Of a stretch of 64,000 bases of DNA, positions 41,874-50,471 are shown in pieces. Source of the DNA: Variovorax sp. S12S4 (GTDB lineage Bacteria; Pseudomonadota; Gammaproteobacteria; Burkholderiales; Burkholderiaceae_C). A model generated the notes under the pieces. That model was not told the origin of the DNA, did not search any database, and saw nothing but the letters and a program-made list of their open reading frames with translations. A program made the position numbers and the translations under genes. The first letter of the stretch is position 1. The number at the start of each line of letters is the position of its first letter. The stretch covers positions 1,775,001 to 1,839,000 of the forward strand of contig NZ_JALPKR020000002.1 of assembly GCF_023195515.1 (NCBI RefSeq), read 5' to 3'.

Positions 41874-42707
41874 ATGACCCGCACCATCGCGCAAAAACGC
41901 GCCGACTTCCGCGCCCTTCATGAGCAGGGCTGCTTCGTCATTCCCAATCCTTGGGACACGGGCAGCGCGCGCTACCTCGAAGGCCTGGGCTTCAAGGCGC
42001 TGGCCACCACCAGTTCGGGCTTTGCGTGGTCGCGCGGCGGGGCCGATGGCGCACTCGATCGCGGGTTGATCCTCGACCATCTGCGGGAGCTGGTCGCGGC
42101 CACCGACCTGCCGGTGAACGCCGACTTCGAGAACGGCTTTGCCGCCGATGCGCAGGGCGTTGCCGAAAGCGTGCGGCTTGCGGTCGAGACCGGCGTGGCC
42201 GGCCTTTCGATCGAAGATTCGACCGGCGATGCCGCGAACCCGCTCTTTCCTATCGAGGTGGCGGTAGAGCGGCTGCGCGCTGCGCGCCAAGCCATCGATG
42301 CGGCGGGCGGCGACACCTTGCTGGTGGGCCGCGCCGAAAATTTCTTTGCGGGCCGCCCGGACCTGGACGACACCATCGCGCGGCTCAAGGCTTATGCCGA
42401 AGCTGGCGCCGATTGCCTCTACGCACCCGGCATCAAGACGCGCGAGCAGATTGCCGCGGTGGTTGCGGCGGTGGCGCCGAAGCCGGTCAACCTGCTCGTC
42501 GGCTCGACCAGCGAACTCACCATGCAGGACATCGCCGAACTCGGCGTGCGGCGCGTGAGCGTGGGCGGCGCGCTCGCGCGTTCGGCCTGGGGCGGGTTCA
42601 TGCGCGCCGCGCGCACGCTGGCGGAAGAGGGACGCTTCGACGGTTTTGCCGGCGCCGCCATGGGCAGCGAACTCGACGGCTTCTTTCGTCCGTTCGGAAA
42701 GAGATAA
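41874..42707 (+). CDS. Isocitrate lyase/PEP mutase superfamily protein
   Basis: A 277-aa member of the PEP mutase/isocitrate lyase superfamily. The metal-site motifs are visible: ATTSSGFAWSRGG, VNADFENGFA (about residues 80-89) and LSIEDSTGD. The isocitrate-lyase catalytic KKCGH motif is absent, so it is not AceA or PrpB; an oxaloacetate-decarboxylase or PEP-phosphonomutase-like activity is more likely. Stands alone, 24 nt before the UDG-like gene. Confidence 0.85.
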   Translation: MTRTIAQKRADFRALHEQGCFVIPNPWDTGSARYLEGLGFKALATTSSGFAWSRGGADGALDRGLILDHLRELVAATDLPVNADFENGFAADAQGVAESVRLAVETGVAGLSIEDSTGDAANPLFPIEVAVERLRAARQAIDAAGGDTLLVGRAENFFAGRPDLDDTIARLKAYAEAGADCLYAPGIKTREQIAAVVAAVAPKPVNLLVGSTSELTMQDIAELGVRRVSVGGALARSAWGGFMRAARTLAEEGRFDGFAGAAMGSELDGFFRPFGKR

Positions 42708-42731
42708 GCGAAAAGGACCCCAGGCCCCGTC

Positions 42732-43313
42732 ATGGATGCACTGCTCGCGGAAATCCGCAGCTGCAATGCCTGCGCGGCCTACCTGCCGCTGGGGCCGCGG
42801 CCGGTGGTGCAGGCCAGCGCCAGTGCGCGGCTGCTGATCGTCGGCCAAGCCCCCAGCCTGACGGTGCACACCACCGGCGTGCCGTGGAACGACAAGAGCG
42901 GCGAGCAGTTGCGCCGCTGGCTCGGCATTGACCGCGAGGTGTTCTACGACCCGGAGCGCGTGGCGATCATGCCGATGGGCTATTGCTACCCGGGCCGCGG
43001 CAGCAGCGGCGACCTGCCGCCGCGAAAGGAGTGCGCCGGTCTCTGGCACGAACGCCTGCTTGCGCAGATGAAGCACATCGAACTGACACTGCTCATCGGC
43101 CAGTATGCGCAGCGCCATTTCCTGGGCAGTGCCAGCAAGGGCAGCGTGACCGAAACCGTCGAAGCCTTTGCGGACTACGCGCCGCGCTTCGTTCCGCTGC
43201 CGCATCCGTCGCCGCGCAACACGGGCTGGTTCAAGCACCATCCGTGGTTCGAGAGCGACGTGCTGCCGGTGCTGCGCGAGCGCGTGCGGCATGCGCTGAG
43301 GAACACCGGTTAG
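42732..43313 (+). CDS. Uracil-DNA glycosylase superfamily protein
   Basis: A 193-aa protein. The motif LLIVGQAPSLTVHTTGVPWNDKSGEQLRRWL (residues about 35-65) corresponds to UDG motif 1, and PHPSPRNTGWFKHHPWFE (about 163-180) to motif 2. Four N-terminal Cys (CNACAAYL and later CYPG, CAGLWH) could hold an Fe-S cluster as in family 4/5 enzymes, but the spacing is atypical. It would remove uracil or a related lesion from DNA. The 3' end overlaps the convergent 563-aa gene by 4 nt. Confidence 0.85.
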   Translation: MDALLAEIRSCNACAAYLPLGPRPVVQASASARLLIVGQAPSLTVHTTGVPWNDKSGEQLRRWLGIDREVFYDPERVAIMPMGYCYPGRGSSGDLPPRKECAGLWHERLLAQMKHIELTLLIGQYAQRHFLGSASKGSVTETVEAFADYAPRFVPLPHPSPRNTGWFKHHPWFESDVLPVLRERVRHALRNTG

Positions 43314-45001
43314 CCGGTCTTGCCGACCTTGCGAATAGCGTTCTTCCGCGCCGCGGGCCGCCGCGGCGGCTTTGTCTCCAGCACCAGTTCGGCCGGCAAC
43401 GTGTCGTTCCACGATTCGGTGAAGTAGGCGCGGTCGCTCGGCACGAGTTGCGGCAAGGCCTCGCGCAACAAACTCAGCGACTGCTCGGCCGCCTTCAGGT
43501 CGCCCGCATGCGCCGCATACCAGGCATGCTCGAACAACAAGCTGCAATGTTGCAGGCCGGGGTAGCGCCGGCGGCCGGCCTGGTGATCGGCCAACCGCGC
43601 CTGCGCCACCTCGACCCAGCGCGCAGGCCAGTGCGCCGCATCGAACGCATCCGCAAGCGGTCCGGCAAGCGTCGATATCGCGGCAGGGTCCAGCGGCTTC
43701 TGCGCGCGGAATTGTGCGAGCGTGGCTTGCGGCTCGGGGCGGCAATCGCCGCGCGCGATGCGCATCAGGTAGATCGCGTTCCAGGCGGAGCGACCCTGGC
43801 CGTCGGTGTGGCCGCAGAGCCATTCGCTGAAGGCAATCCACTGCACGGCGCGGCGCGTGGTGTCGGCATTGCCGTCGTGCGCAAGGGCCGGCAGGTCGGA
43901 GAGGCCGACGCGGTCGAACAGCCATGCGGCCATGCCCATGTTGGCGGCCACGTGCTGCGCCGCGTCGAAGGAGTGCGACTCGAAGGCTGCGGCCAGCGCC
44001 TCGCCGAAGCGGCGCAATGCCTCTTCGGCCAGTGCCGCGGCCGCGGGCTTGTCGTCGGCGGCAAGCCCCAGTGCGCGCGAGCGGCACACCAGCGCCCAGA
44101 GGTTGCACCACTCGAAGCGCACGTCGGGGTGGTGGCGCAGCACCAGCCCGCGCGCCGCGTCACCGGCCATGCCGCCCAGCAGCGATTCGGCCAGCGGCAG
44201 GTCGCGCGCGGTGTAGGCGCACCACGCCGAGACGATGCATTCCATCGCACCCAGGTAGTCGTTGCCCGCCACATGGTGCGCGAGGCGCTGCTTCTTGAGC
44301 GCCTGCAGCCGGCGGCGTGCCTGTTCGTTGTCGCCTAGCCGGCGCCACAGCATGGCCTCGTTGAGCGTGACCAGCGCGCGCTGAAAGTCGGTGGCGGCCA
44401 GCGTGCCGGCCAGGCGAATCGACTCGAGCGCGCTGGCCGGCTGGCCAGGCGTGCCGCCGCCCGCGACCGGCGCCATGAGCCGGCCTTGCCGCGCTGCCTG
44501 CTGCGAGGCGACCAGCTGCTTCCAGAAGGCAGCGTCTTGCAGATGCACGGCATCGGGCGGCATTGGTGAACCGGCTGCCGTCGAATCTTTCTTGCGCGAG
44601 CGCAGCCCAAGGAAAGACGCCACCTCGGCCGCCGTGGCGGCGCGGCCACCCACCAGCAGGCGTACACGCTTCGCCTCCGCCGCGGGCAACCAGAAGGGCC
44701 CCTGGCTGCGCCGCTCGTCGTTCAGAAAGCGCGGCTCACGCTGCGTGTCTTCGCCCCAGCCGACCTCGATGTTCCACGCCTTGAAGTCGCGAAAGGCGCG
44801 GCTCACGACCATGCGCAGCGTGCTCGCGCCCGTGACTTCGCCGCGAAGGTCGGCCAGCCGCACCAGGCCGCTTTCGACATCGTGCGCGTGCTTCATGCGC
44901 GCGAGCAGCCAGAGCGACTGGAAGGCCGCGCGCCGGCCATCGACCGATTGCGGCGAAGTGAGTTCGATGGAAACAGAGGCGGGGGCAGCGGATTTGGGCA
45001 C
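43310..45001 (-). CDS. Uncharacterised 563-aa protein with winged-helix-like start and helical-repeat body
   Basis: I do not recognise this protein. The first about 120 residues (VDGRRAAFQSLWLLARMKHAHDVESGLVRLADLRGEVT, RMVVSRAFRDFKAWNIEVGWG) have the look of a winged-helix DNA-binding domain. The rest (about 190-540) is rich in Ala/Leu amphipathic helices resembling TPR units (LGDNEQARRRLQALKKQR, ALAEEALRRFGEALAAAFESH, AHAGDLKAAEQSLSLLREAL). The C-terminus is basic (KPPRRPAARKNAIRKVGKTG). No signal peptide, no catalytic motif. A cytoplasmic regulator or scaffold is the best guess. It has no obvious operon partner. Confidence 0.7.
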   Translation of the reverse strand: MPKSAAPASVSIELTSPQSVDGRRAAFQSLWLLARMKHAHDVESGLVRLADLRGEVTGASTLRMVVSRAFRDFKAWNIEVGWGEDTQREPRFLNDERRSQGPFWLPAAEAKRVRLLVGGRAATAAEVASFLGLRSRKKDSTAAGSPMPPDAVHLQDAAFWKQLVASQQAARQGRLMAPVAGGGTPGQPASALESIRLAGTLAATDFQRALVTLNEAMLWRRLGDNEQARRRLQALKKQRLAHHVAGNDYLGAMECIVSAWCAYTARDLPLAESLLGGMAGDAARGLVLRHHPDVRFEWCNLWALVCRSRALGLAADDKPAAAALAEEALRRFGEALAAAFESHSFDAAQHVAANMGMAAWLFDRVGLSDLPALAHDGNADTTRRAVQWIAFSEWLCGHTDGQGRSAWNAIYLMRIARGDCRPEPQATLAQFRAQKPLDPAAISTLAGPLADAFDAAHWPARWVEVAQARLADHQAGRRRYPGLQHCSLLFEHAWYAAHAGDLKAAEQSLSLLREALPQLVPSDRAYFTESWNDTLPAELVLETKPPRRPAARKNAIRKVGKTG

Positions 45002-45059
45002 GCCCCGGATTGAACCTCAAATTGCGCGGCGATGCTTGGAGGCCGAGGCCGTTTTTCCT

Positions 45060-45254
45060 TCAGTACCTGTCCCGCTCCGTCAGCGCTTGGACCTGGCTGC
45101 GCCCGATGCCCAGGTCTCGCAGCTCGTGGTCGCTCATGCCGGCCAGATGCTGCGAGTCGGCGCGGCTGCGGCGGTGCTCCGCAGCACGGCGGCGCCAGCT
45201 GCGCAAGGCATGCATCAGGCGTTGATGAAAGGGCGAGTGCGTTAGCGCTGTCAC
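45060..45254 (-). CDS. DUF1127 small basic protein
   Basis: A 64-aa protein starting at GTG 45254, which is preceded by AAGGAG with 6 nt spacing. The C-terminal DUF1127 motif HLAGMSDHELRDLGIGRSQVQ is clear; the N-terminal half is Arg/His-rich (RSWRRRAAEHRRSR). Some small DUF1127 proteins influence phosphate or stress responses and bind RNA in alphaproteobacteria; whether that applies here is unknown. It diverges from the LysR gene at 45345 across 90 bp. Confidence 0.85.
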   Translation of the reverse strand: MTALTHSPFHQRLMHALRSWRRRAAEHRRSRADSQHLAGMSDHELRDLGIGRSQVQALTERDRY

Positions 45255-45344
45255 GATGGGCTCCTTGTTGGGGAGCGCCGATCTTGCGGCGATGCATGCT
45301 ATTGTGGAAGTTGAGATTCCTGACACTTCCAATCAGTATTCCTG

Positions 45345-46235
45345 ATGCGACACCTCAACCTCGACCAGCTCCGTACGCTCATTGCCATTGCCGACCTTGG
45401 CACTTTCTCGGCGGCCGCCAGTGCGCTGCACCTTGCCCAGCCCACCGTGAGCCTGCACATCAGCGAACTCGAGTCGCGGCTGGGCACTTCGCTGGTGGTG
45501 CGCGGCAACCGCCGCGTCACGCCCACCGCGGCTGGCGCGGCATTGGTCGAGCGCGGACGCAAGCTGCTGCGCGACACCGACGATGCCATCGAAGCCGTCA
45601 AGCGCCAGGCCGAAGGCCGCACCGGCCGCGTGCGCCTGGGCACTTCCACCGGTGTGGTGGTCGACCTGCTGCCGCAAGTGCTCGAGGCCTTGGGCGTGGG
45701 GCATTCAGGCATCGACGTGGAGGTGAGCATCCTCGGCTCGAACGATGCGATGTCCCGGCTGGCTGCGGGCACCCTCGATATCGGCCTGGTGGCCGTGCCG
45801 CAGCCGCCGCTGCGCGACCTGGTCGTGACGCCGTGGCGCGACCAGGCCATGATGGCCTTCGTGCCGCAGCGCTGGAAGGCGCCCAAGCGCGTGACGCCCG
45901 CATGGCTGGCGGCGCAGCCGCTGATCTTCAACGAGGCCACGACGCACATGTACCGGCTCACGATGGAGTGGTTTGCGGCGGCGGGCTTCGCACCGCGCGC
46001 ACGCATCGAGCTGAACTACGACGCCGCCATTCGCAGCCTGGTGGCGGCCGGCTACGGCGCCGCGCTGCTGCCGCTGCAGCAGTCCACCGACGCAGCGCTG
46101 AACGAGCGCATGCAGATCTTGCCGGTCACGCCCAAGCTCATGCGCCGCCTCGGCATTGCACACCGCCAGCGTGCCACGCTCGACGGCGCCACGCTGAGCG
46201 TGTTGAAGGTGCTGACGGAGTTTCGCCAGCTCTGA
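45345..46235 (+). CDS. LysR-family transcriptional regulator
   Basis: A 296-aa LysR regulator with HTH at about residues 5-62 (LDQLRTLIAIADLGTFSAAASALHLAQPTVSLHISELE). It lies next to the convergent aliphatic amidase gene (2-nt gap) and diverges from DUF1127. Either could be its target. Confidence 0.9.
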   Translation: MRHLNLDQLRTLIAIADLGTFSAAASALHLAQPTVSLHISELESRLGTSLVVRGNRRVTPTAAGAALVERGRKLLRDTDDAIEAVKRQAEGRTGRVRLGTSTGVVVDLLPQVLEALGVGHSGIDVEVSILGSNDAMSRLAAGTLDIGLVAVPQPPLRDLVVTPWRDQAMMAFVPQRWKAPKRVTPAWLAAQPLIFNEATTHMYRLTMEWFAAAGFAPRARIELNYDAAIRSLVAAGYGAALLPLQQSTDAALNERMQILPVTPKLMRRLGIAHRQRATLDGATLSVLKVLTEFRQL

Positions 46236-46237
46236 TT

Positions 46238-47272
46238 TCAGCTGCGCGTGGCCTCGTTCGGAAGGCCTTCGATCGGGCACTCGGCGGTGCCGATGGTGCT
46301 GCGCGTGAACGACTCCACGTGCTTGCGCGCAGCTTCGGGATCGTTGATCCACTGCTTGTAGAAGTCGAACGGGCATTCGGCCACGCCCTTGTCGCCGTCG
46401 CCCGAATTGATGACACCGGTGTAGCCGCGGTGCATGAGCTTGAACAGGTGGTTCTGCGACTGGCCGTTCTTGCGCGCATCGCGGATCAGCCCCATGGAAA
46501 GTTCGGCGTAGTTGATGCCCATTTCTTCCTCGCCGCATTCGCCGAGCGTGCGGCCGTCGAAACCGATGATGGCCGAATGCCCGAAGTACGAGTACACGCC
46601 GTCGAAGCCCGCCGCATTGGCCACCGCCACGTAGGTGTTGTTCATGAAGGCCATGGCCTTGGACACCAGGATCTGCTGCTCCTTGGCCGGGTACATGTAG
46701 CCCTGGCAGCGAATGACGAGCTCGGCGCCGCGCATGGTGCAGTCGCGCCAGATCTCGGGGTAGTTGCCGTCGTCGCAGACGATGAGGCTGATCTTCATGC
46801 CCTTGGGACCTTCGCTCACGTAGGTGCGGTCGCCCGGATACCAGCCCTCGATGGGCACCCACGGCATGATCTTGCGGTACTTCTGGACGACTTCGCCCTG
46901 GTTGTTCATGAGGATCAGCGTGTTGTAGGGCGCCTTGTCCGGATGCTGCTCATGGCGCTCGCCGGTCAGCGAGAACACGCCCCACACGTTGGCGCGGCGG
47001 CAGGCGTCGGCAAAGATGGCGGTCTCCTCGCCGGGCACGGTGGCGGCGGTGTCGTACATCTCCTTCTCGTCGTACATGATCCCGTGCGTGGAGTATTCGG
47101 GAAAGATCACCAGGTCCATGCCCGGCAGGCCCTTCTTCATGCCGACCAGCATCTCGCCGATCTTGCGGGCGTTGTCCAGCACCTCGGCCTTGGTGTGCAG
47201 GCGGGGCATCTTGTAGTTGACGACCGCGACGCCCACGCAATCGCTGCTGCTCGAAATATCACCATGTCGCAT
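46238..47272 (-). CDS. amiE: Aliphatic amidase
   Basis: A 344-aa nitrilase-superfamily amidase that hydrolyses short aliphatic amides to carboxylate and ammonia. The catalytic triad falls at exactly the positions of the Pseudomonas enzyme: Glu59 (FPEYS), Lys134 (YRKIMPW), Cys166 ([15 protein letters not shown]). The segment [17 protein letters not shown] near the C-terminus is also typical. No AmiC/AmiR-like regulator is adjacent; a LysR gene lies downstream. Confidence 0.95.
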   Translation of the reverse strand: MRHGDISSSSDCVGVAVVNYKMPRLHTKAEVLDNARKIGEMLVGMKKGLPGMDLVIFPEYSTHGIMYDEKEMYDTAATVPGEETAIFADACRRANVWGVFSLTGERHEQHPDKAPYNTLILMNNQGEVVQKYRKIMPWVPIEGWYPGDRTYVSEGPKGMKISLIVCDDGNYPEIWRDCTMRGAELVIRCQGYMYPAKEQQILVSKAMAFMNNTYVAVANAAGFDGVYSYFGHSAIIGFDGRTLGECGEEEMGINYAELSMGLIRDARKNGQSQNHLFKLMHRGYTGVINSGDGDKGVAECPFDFYKQWINDPEAARKHVESFTRSTIGTAECPIEGLPNEATRS

Positions 47273-47305
47273 GACGTTGCTCCTGAAGGATGGTTGAGAA
47301 ACAAG

Positions 47306-47343
47306 AAAAAAAGCCCGGCCCGGCGTTGATCCGGTTCGGGCTT
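47306..47343 (-). terminator. Rho-independent terminator of the 47438 gene
   Basis: On the minus strand AAGCCCG-AACCGG pairs with CCGG-GC-CGGGCTT and is followed by TTTTTT (47306-47343). It lies 95 nt downstream of the hypothetical gene at 47438 and before the amidase start at 47272, isolating amiE. Confidence 0.8.
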
Positions 47344-47437
47344 GTCTGCGGTGCGGCGGTTCGTGTCGTCGAAGCCGATTGTTCTCAACTCAGCGGGGGC
47401 TGCCCATACGTCATTTCGCTGATTGCGGCGGGGGCGT

Positions 47438-47944
47438 TCAGCGGGGCCGCGCGTAATCGGATTCGATCCAGGCCGTGGCGCTGGACGCGGTGAGCTTGAA
47501 GGCCGGCGAGACGTTGACGCTGGCAAGCTCGGTGTCGTCCGCATCGTCATGCGCGGTGAGTGTGGCGGAGGGGCTGTCCTCGTCGGGCACGATGGCGAGC
47601 GACACGCGCACGCGCTGGTCATTGCGCGCGGTGACGGTCACGCTCTTGTTGAGCGTGGCGTGCAGCTGCTGCTCATGGCGGCGAATGACTTCGGCGGCGG
47701 TCTTCACCAGCGTCGAAAACGCGGGGCCGTCGAGCGGCTTGGGGTTCTTCTTGTCGCGGCCCATGGTCCACGGGCCGACCAGTGCAGGCTCCGGGTCGCC
47801 GTGGCGGGTCATCTCGACGGCCCAGCCGTCGTCTTCCTCGTTCTTGATCACGCGGGCGGTCCATTGGCCGTCGCGCCAGAGGCGGGCTTCCTGAAGGGGG
47901 AGGGTGTCGTCGGAGTCGGTGGTGGAATCTGTGGCTTCGGTCAT
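47438..47944 (-). CDS. Hypothetical protein
   Basis: A 168-aa acidic protein with a Ser/Thr/Asp-rich start (MTEATDSTTDSDDTLPL) and no signal peptide or membrane segment. ARLWRDGQWTARVIKNEEDDGWAVEMTRHGDPEPALVGPW looks like a small beta-rich domain, and an Ala/His/Glu helix follows. I do not recognise a family. It lies 67 nt after the glutaminase gene on the same strand and is followed by a clear terminator, so it may be the end of that operon. Confidence 0.7.
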   Translation of the reverse strand: MTEATDSTTDSDDTLPLQEARLWRDGQWTARVIKNEEDDGWAVEMTRHGDPEPALVGPWTMGRDKKNPKPLDGPAFSTLVKTAAEVIRRHEQQLHATLNKSVTVTARNDQRVRVSLAIVPDEDSPSATLTAHDDADDTELASVNVSPAFKLTASSATAWIESDYARPR

Positions 47945-48011
47945 TCGGATGCTTGTGAGGGCGTGGATTTGCGCGCGGCCATTTTCGCCTGCGCCAACGG
48001 GCGCTCAGCGC

Positions 48012-48950
48012 TCAGAAGACCGACAGCCCGGTGCGCGCGACGAAGAGCTCCAGCGCCTTCATGCCGAGCAGCGAGTTGCCCGTGGCGTCCAGCGCGGGCG
48101 ACCAGACGCACAGCGTGAGCCTGTCGGGCACCACGGCCACGATGCCGCCGCCCACGCCGCTCTTGCAGGGCAGGCCGATCGAGAACGCCACATCGCCCGC
48201 CGCGTCGTAGGTTCCGCAGGTGAGCATCAGCGAGTTGATGCGCCGTGCCTGCCGCTCGCCGGTGACCTCGGCCTGGCCGTCGATCGGATGCGAACCGTCG
48301 CGGCACAAAAACGCGGCCGCACGTGCGAGCTGGCGGCAGTTCATCCGCAGCGCGCACTGGTGAAAGTAGGTGTCGAGCACATTGGCCACGTCGTTGTCGA
48401 TCTTGCCGAAGCTCTTCATGAAGTTGGCGAGCGCGATATTGCGAAAGCCCGTGGCGGCTTCGGACTGCGCCACCTCGTCGTCGAACGCGATCGGCTCTCC
48501 GCACAGGCTGCCCATCAACGCAAGAATGTCGGCCTTGGCGCTGCCGCCGTTGGCGCGCGCTTGGCTCACGAGGCGGTCGGCGACGGCAATGGCGCCCGCA
48601 TTGATGAACGGATTGCGCGGCTTGCCGTGCTCGTTCTCCAGCTGCACCAGCGAGTTGAAGGGGTTGCCCGAGGGCTCGCGTCCGATGCGCTCCCACAGCG
48701 CGTCGCCCATGCGCTGCATGGCCAGCGTGAGCGTGAAGAGCTTGGACACGCTCTGGATCGAGAACGGCGTTTCGGCGTCGCCGGCAAAAGCCTCGGCGCC
48801 TTGGCAGGTGCGCAGCGCAATGCCGAGCTGCTGCGGATCGACGCAGGCCAGCGCCGGAATGTAGCTGGCCACCGTGCCGGCTGTGCCCAGCAGCGGCCGC
48901 AGCGTCGCGACGATGTCGTCGAGCACCGGCTGAAAGTCTGTGTTCTTCAT
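48012..48950 (-). CDS. glsA: Glutaminase
   Basis: A 312-aa serine-dependent glutaminase (beta-lactamase-like fold), hydrolysing glutamine to glutamate and ammonia. The SxxK pair is Ser67-Val-Ser-Lys70 in TPFSIQSVSKLF. NPFINAGAIAVADRL, the Tyr in TCGTYDAAGDVAFSIGLPCKSGVGGGIVA and a length near 310 aa fit. Its ATG overlaps the EamA transporter stop by 4 nt. Confidence 0.95.
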   Translation of the reverse strand: MKNTDFQPVLDDIVATLRPLLGTAGTVASYIPALACVDPQQLGIALRTCQGAEAFAGDAETPFSIQSVSKLFTLTLAMQRMGDALWERIGREPSGNPFNSLVQLENEHGKPRNPFINAGAIAVADRLVSQARANGGSAKADILALMGSLCGEPIAFDDEVAQSEAATGFRNIALANFMKSFGKIDNDVANVLDTYFHQCALRMNCRQLARAAAFLCRDGSHPIDGQAEVTGERQARRINSLMLTCGTYDAAGDVAFSIGLPCKSGVGGGIVAVVPDRLTLCVWSPALDATGNSLLGMKALELFVARTGLSVF

Positions 48951-49846
48951 GCCCGCGCCTTTCGCCGGTTGACCATCACGATGCCTACGGCGACACCCAC
49001 CAGCGCCAGCATGAGATGCAGCGTGAGCGGCTCGCTGAGCAGTACCACGCCGAACACCAATGCGAACAGCGGCGTCAGAAAGCTGAACGACGACATCTGC
49101 GTGGCGGGGTAGTGCCGCAGCAGCCACATCCACGTGAGATAGCTCGCGAACGCGCCGATCACGGTCTGCAGGCCGATCGAGGTCCACGCCCAGGCCGAAT
49201 ACGAGAAGCCCCACTTTTCGCCCAGCAGCAGCGAGATCACAGGGCACACCGCCGCGGTCACGCCCACCTGGTAGAACAAGGCCTTCTCGGCGCTTGCGGT
49301 GGCAAGCTTCGTGGTGCGCAGCGCCAGCGTGGTCAGGCCCCAGAGCATGCCGCCCACGAGCCCCATGGCATCGCCCAGCAACTGGTTGGAGCTCGAGTGC
49401 CCGAAGCCCTCGCTGAACGCGAACACCACGGCGGCGAAGGCGATGACGAGGCCCAGCCATTGCAAGCCCCGCAGGCGCTCGGCCGGCACCCAGCGCGGCA
49501 GCAGCAGCGACACCCAGAACGGCGCGGTGTAAAGAAAGACCGTGAGCCGCGAGGCCGAGGTGTGCTGCAGGCCCAGGTAGATGCAGGCGAACTCGCCCGC
49601 GAACAGCAGCCCTACGAGCAGGCCGCCCGGCAGCGTGCCGTCGCGCTCGAAAAGCGGCACGCGGCGCCACACGCACCAGAGCCACAGCAGCGCCACCGCA
49701 CCCGCCATGCGGATGGAGGCCTGCCAGAGCGGCGGCACTTCGGTGACGGTGGTCTTGATGAGAATCTGCTGCAGCCCCCAGAACGCGCAGCATGCGATGA
49801 GAAGGCCGATGGCGAGGGAGTCGAGATGGGTCTTGCGCTGGATCAT
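48947..49846 (-). CDS. EamA/DMT-superfamily transporter
   Basis: A 299-aa membrane protein with ten hydrophobic helices arranged as two EamA repeats (about residues 10-145 and 155-290). The ATG 49846 is used. The drug/metabolite superfamily exports amino acids, riboflavin and other small molecules. Coupling to glutaminase by ATGA at 48947 suggests a shared role around glutamine or glutamate, but substrate is not predictable. It follows the flavin reductase by 8 nt. Confidence 0.88.
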   Translation of the reverse strand: MIQRKTHLDSLAIGLLIACCAFWGLQQILIKTTVTEVPPLWQASIRMAGAVALLWLWCVWRRVPLFERDGTLPGGLLVGLLFAGEFACIYLGLQHTSASRLTVFLYTAPFWVSLLLPRWVPAERLRGLQWLGLVIAFAAVVFAFSEGFGHSSSNQLLGDAMGLVGGMLWGLTTLALRTTKLATASAEKALFYQVGVTAAVCPVISLLLGEKWGFSYSAWAWTSIGLQTVIGAFASYLTWMWLLRHYPATQMSSFSFLTPLFALVFGVVLLSEPLTLHLMLALVGVAVGIVMVNRRKARA

Positions 49847-49854
49847 TCGTCGGG

Positions 49855-50364
49855 TCAGAGCGGATGCTCGGTGTAGAAGCGCCCGCCGTGGAACAGCAGT
49901 GGCGAGGCGCCCGCGTTGTGCGTGCAGCGCTCCACCTCGCCCACGAAGATCACATGGTCGCCTTCGTCGTAGCGGCTGCGGTTGAAGCACTCGAAGCTCG
50001 CCGCCGCACCCGCCAGCACCGGCGCGCCGCCCAGGCCTTCGGTAAAGGCCACGTCCGCCCAGCGGTCGATGTTCTTGGTGGCGAAGCGCTCGGCCAATTC
50101 CTTCTGGTTGGCCGCCAGGATGTTGATGGCGTAGTGCGACCCGGTGCTGAGCGCCGGCATCGAGCCCGCCGCCCGCGCCAGGCTCCACAGCACCAGCGGC
50201 GGCGCAAGCGACACGGAGTTGAACGAATTCGCCGTGAGGCCGACCAGCACGCCGTCGGCCGAACGCGCGGTGACGATGGTTACGCCCGTGGCGAACATGC
50301 CGAGCGCCTCGCGAAATTCTGCGGGCGAGAAGGTAGGGGGCTTGGCCCGGCGGGTGGTGGTCAC
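49855..50364 (-). CDS. Flavin reductase-like protein (FMN-binding split barrel)
   Basis: A 169-aa protein of the flavin reductase family (PF01613). FREALGMFATGVTIVTARSADGVLVGLTANSFNSVSLAPPLVLWSL is the diagnostic opening, and GDHVIFVGEVERC the C-terminal part. It would reduce free FMN or FAD with NAD(P)H for a partner monooxygenase; none is adjacent. First gene of the flavin reductase-EamA-glutaminase operon. Confidence 0.9.
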   Translation of the reverse strand: MTTTRRAKPPTFSPAEFREALGMFATGVTIVTARSADGVLVGLTANSFNSVSLAPPLVLWSLARAAGSMPALSTGSHYAINILAANQKELAERFATKNIDRWADVAFTEGLGGAPVLAGAAASFECFNRSRYDEGDHVIFVGEVERCTHNAGASPLLFHGGRFYTEHPL

Positions 50365-50471
50365 GAAAGAGGCTGTGCGTTGGAAGGCGAGGGACTATTC
50401 TGGCTTAGCGCACGCGCGGCTGCTCGGCGCGCGCCGCATAGCCCCGGTCGCAATCGCTGGTTCCGCGGTGT

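Noticed and set aside
45032..47329. A 765-codon open frame on the plus strand
   Set aside because: It overlaps DUF1127, LysR and amiE, all with recognised domains; the frame is low in conserved features.
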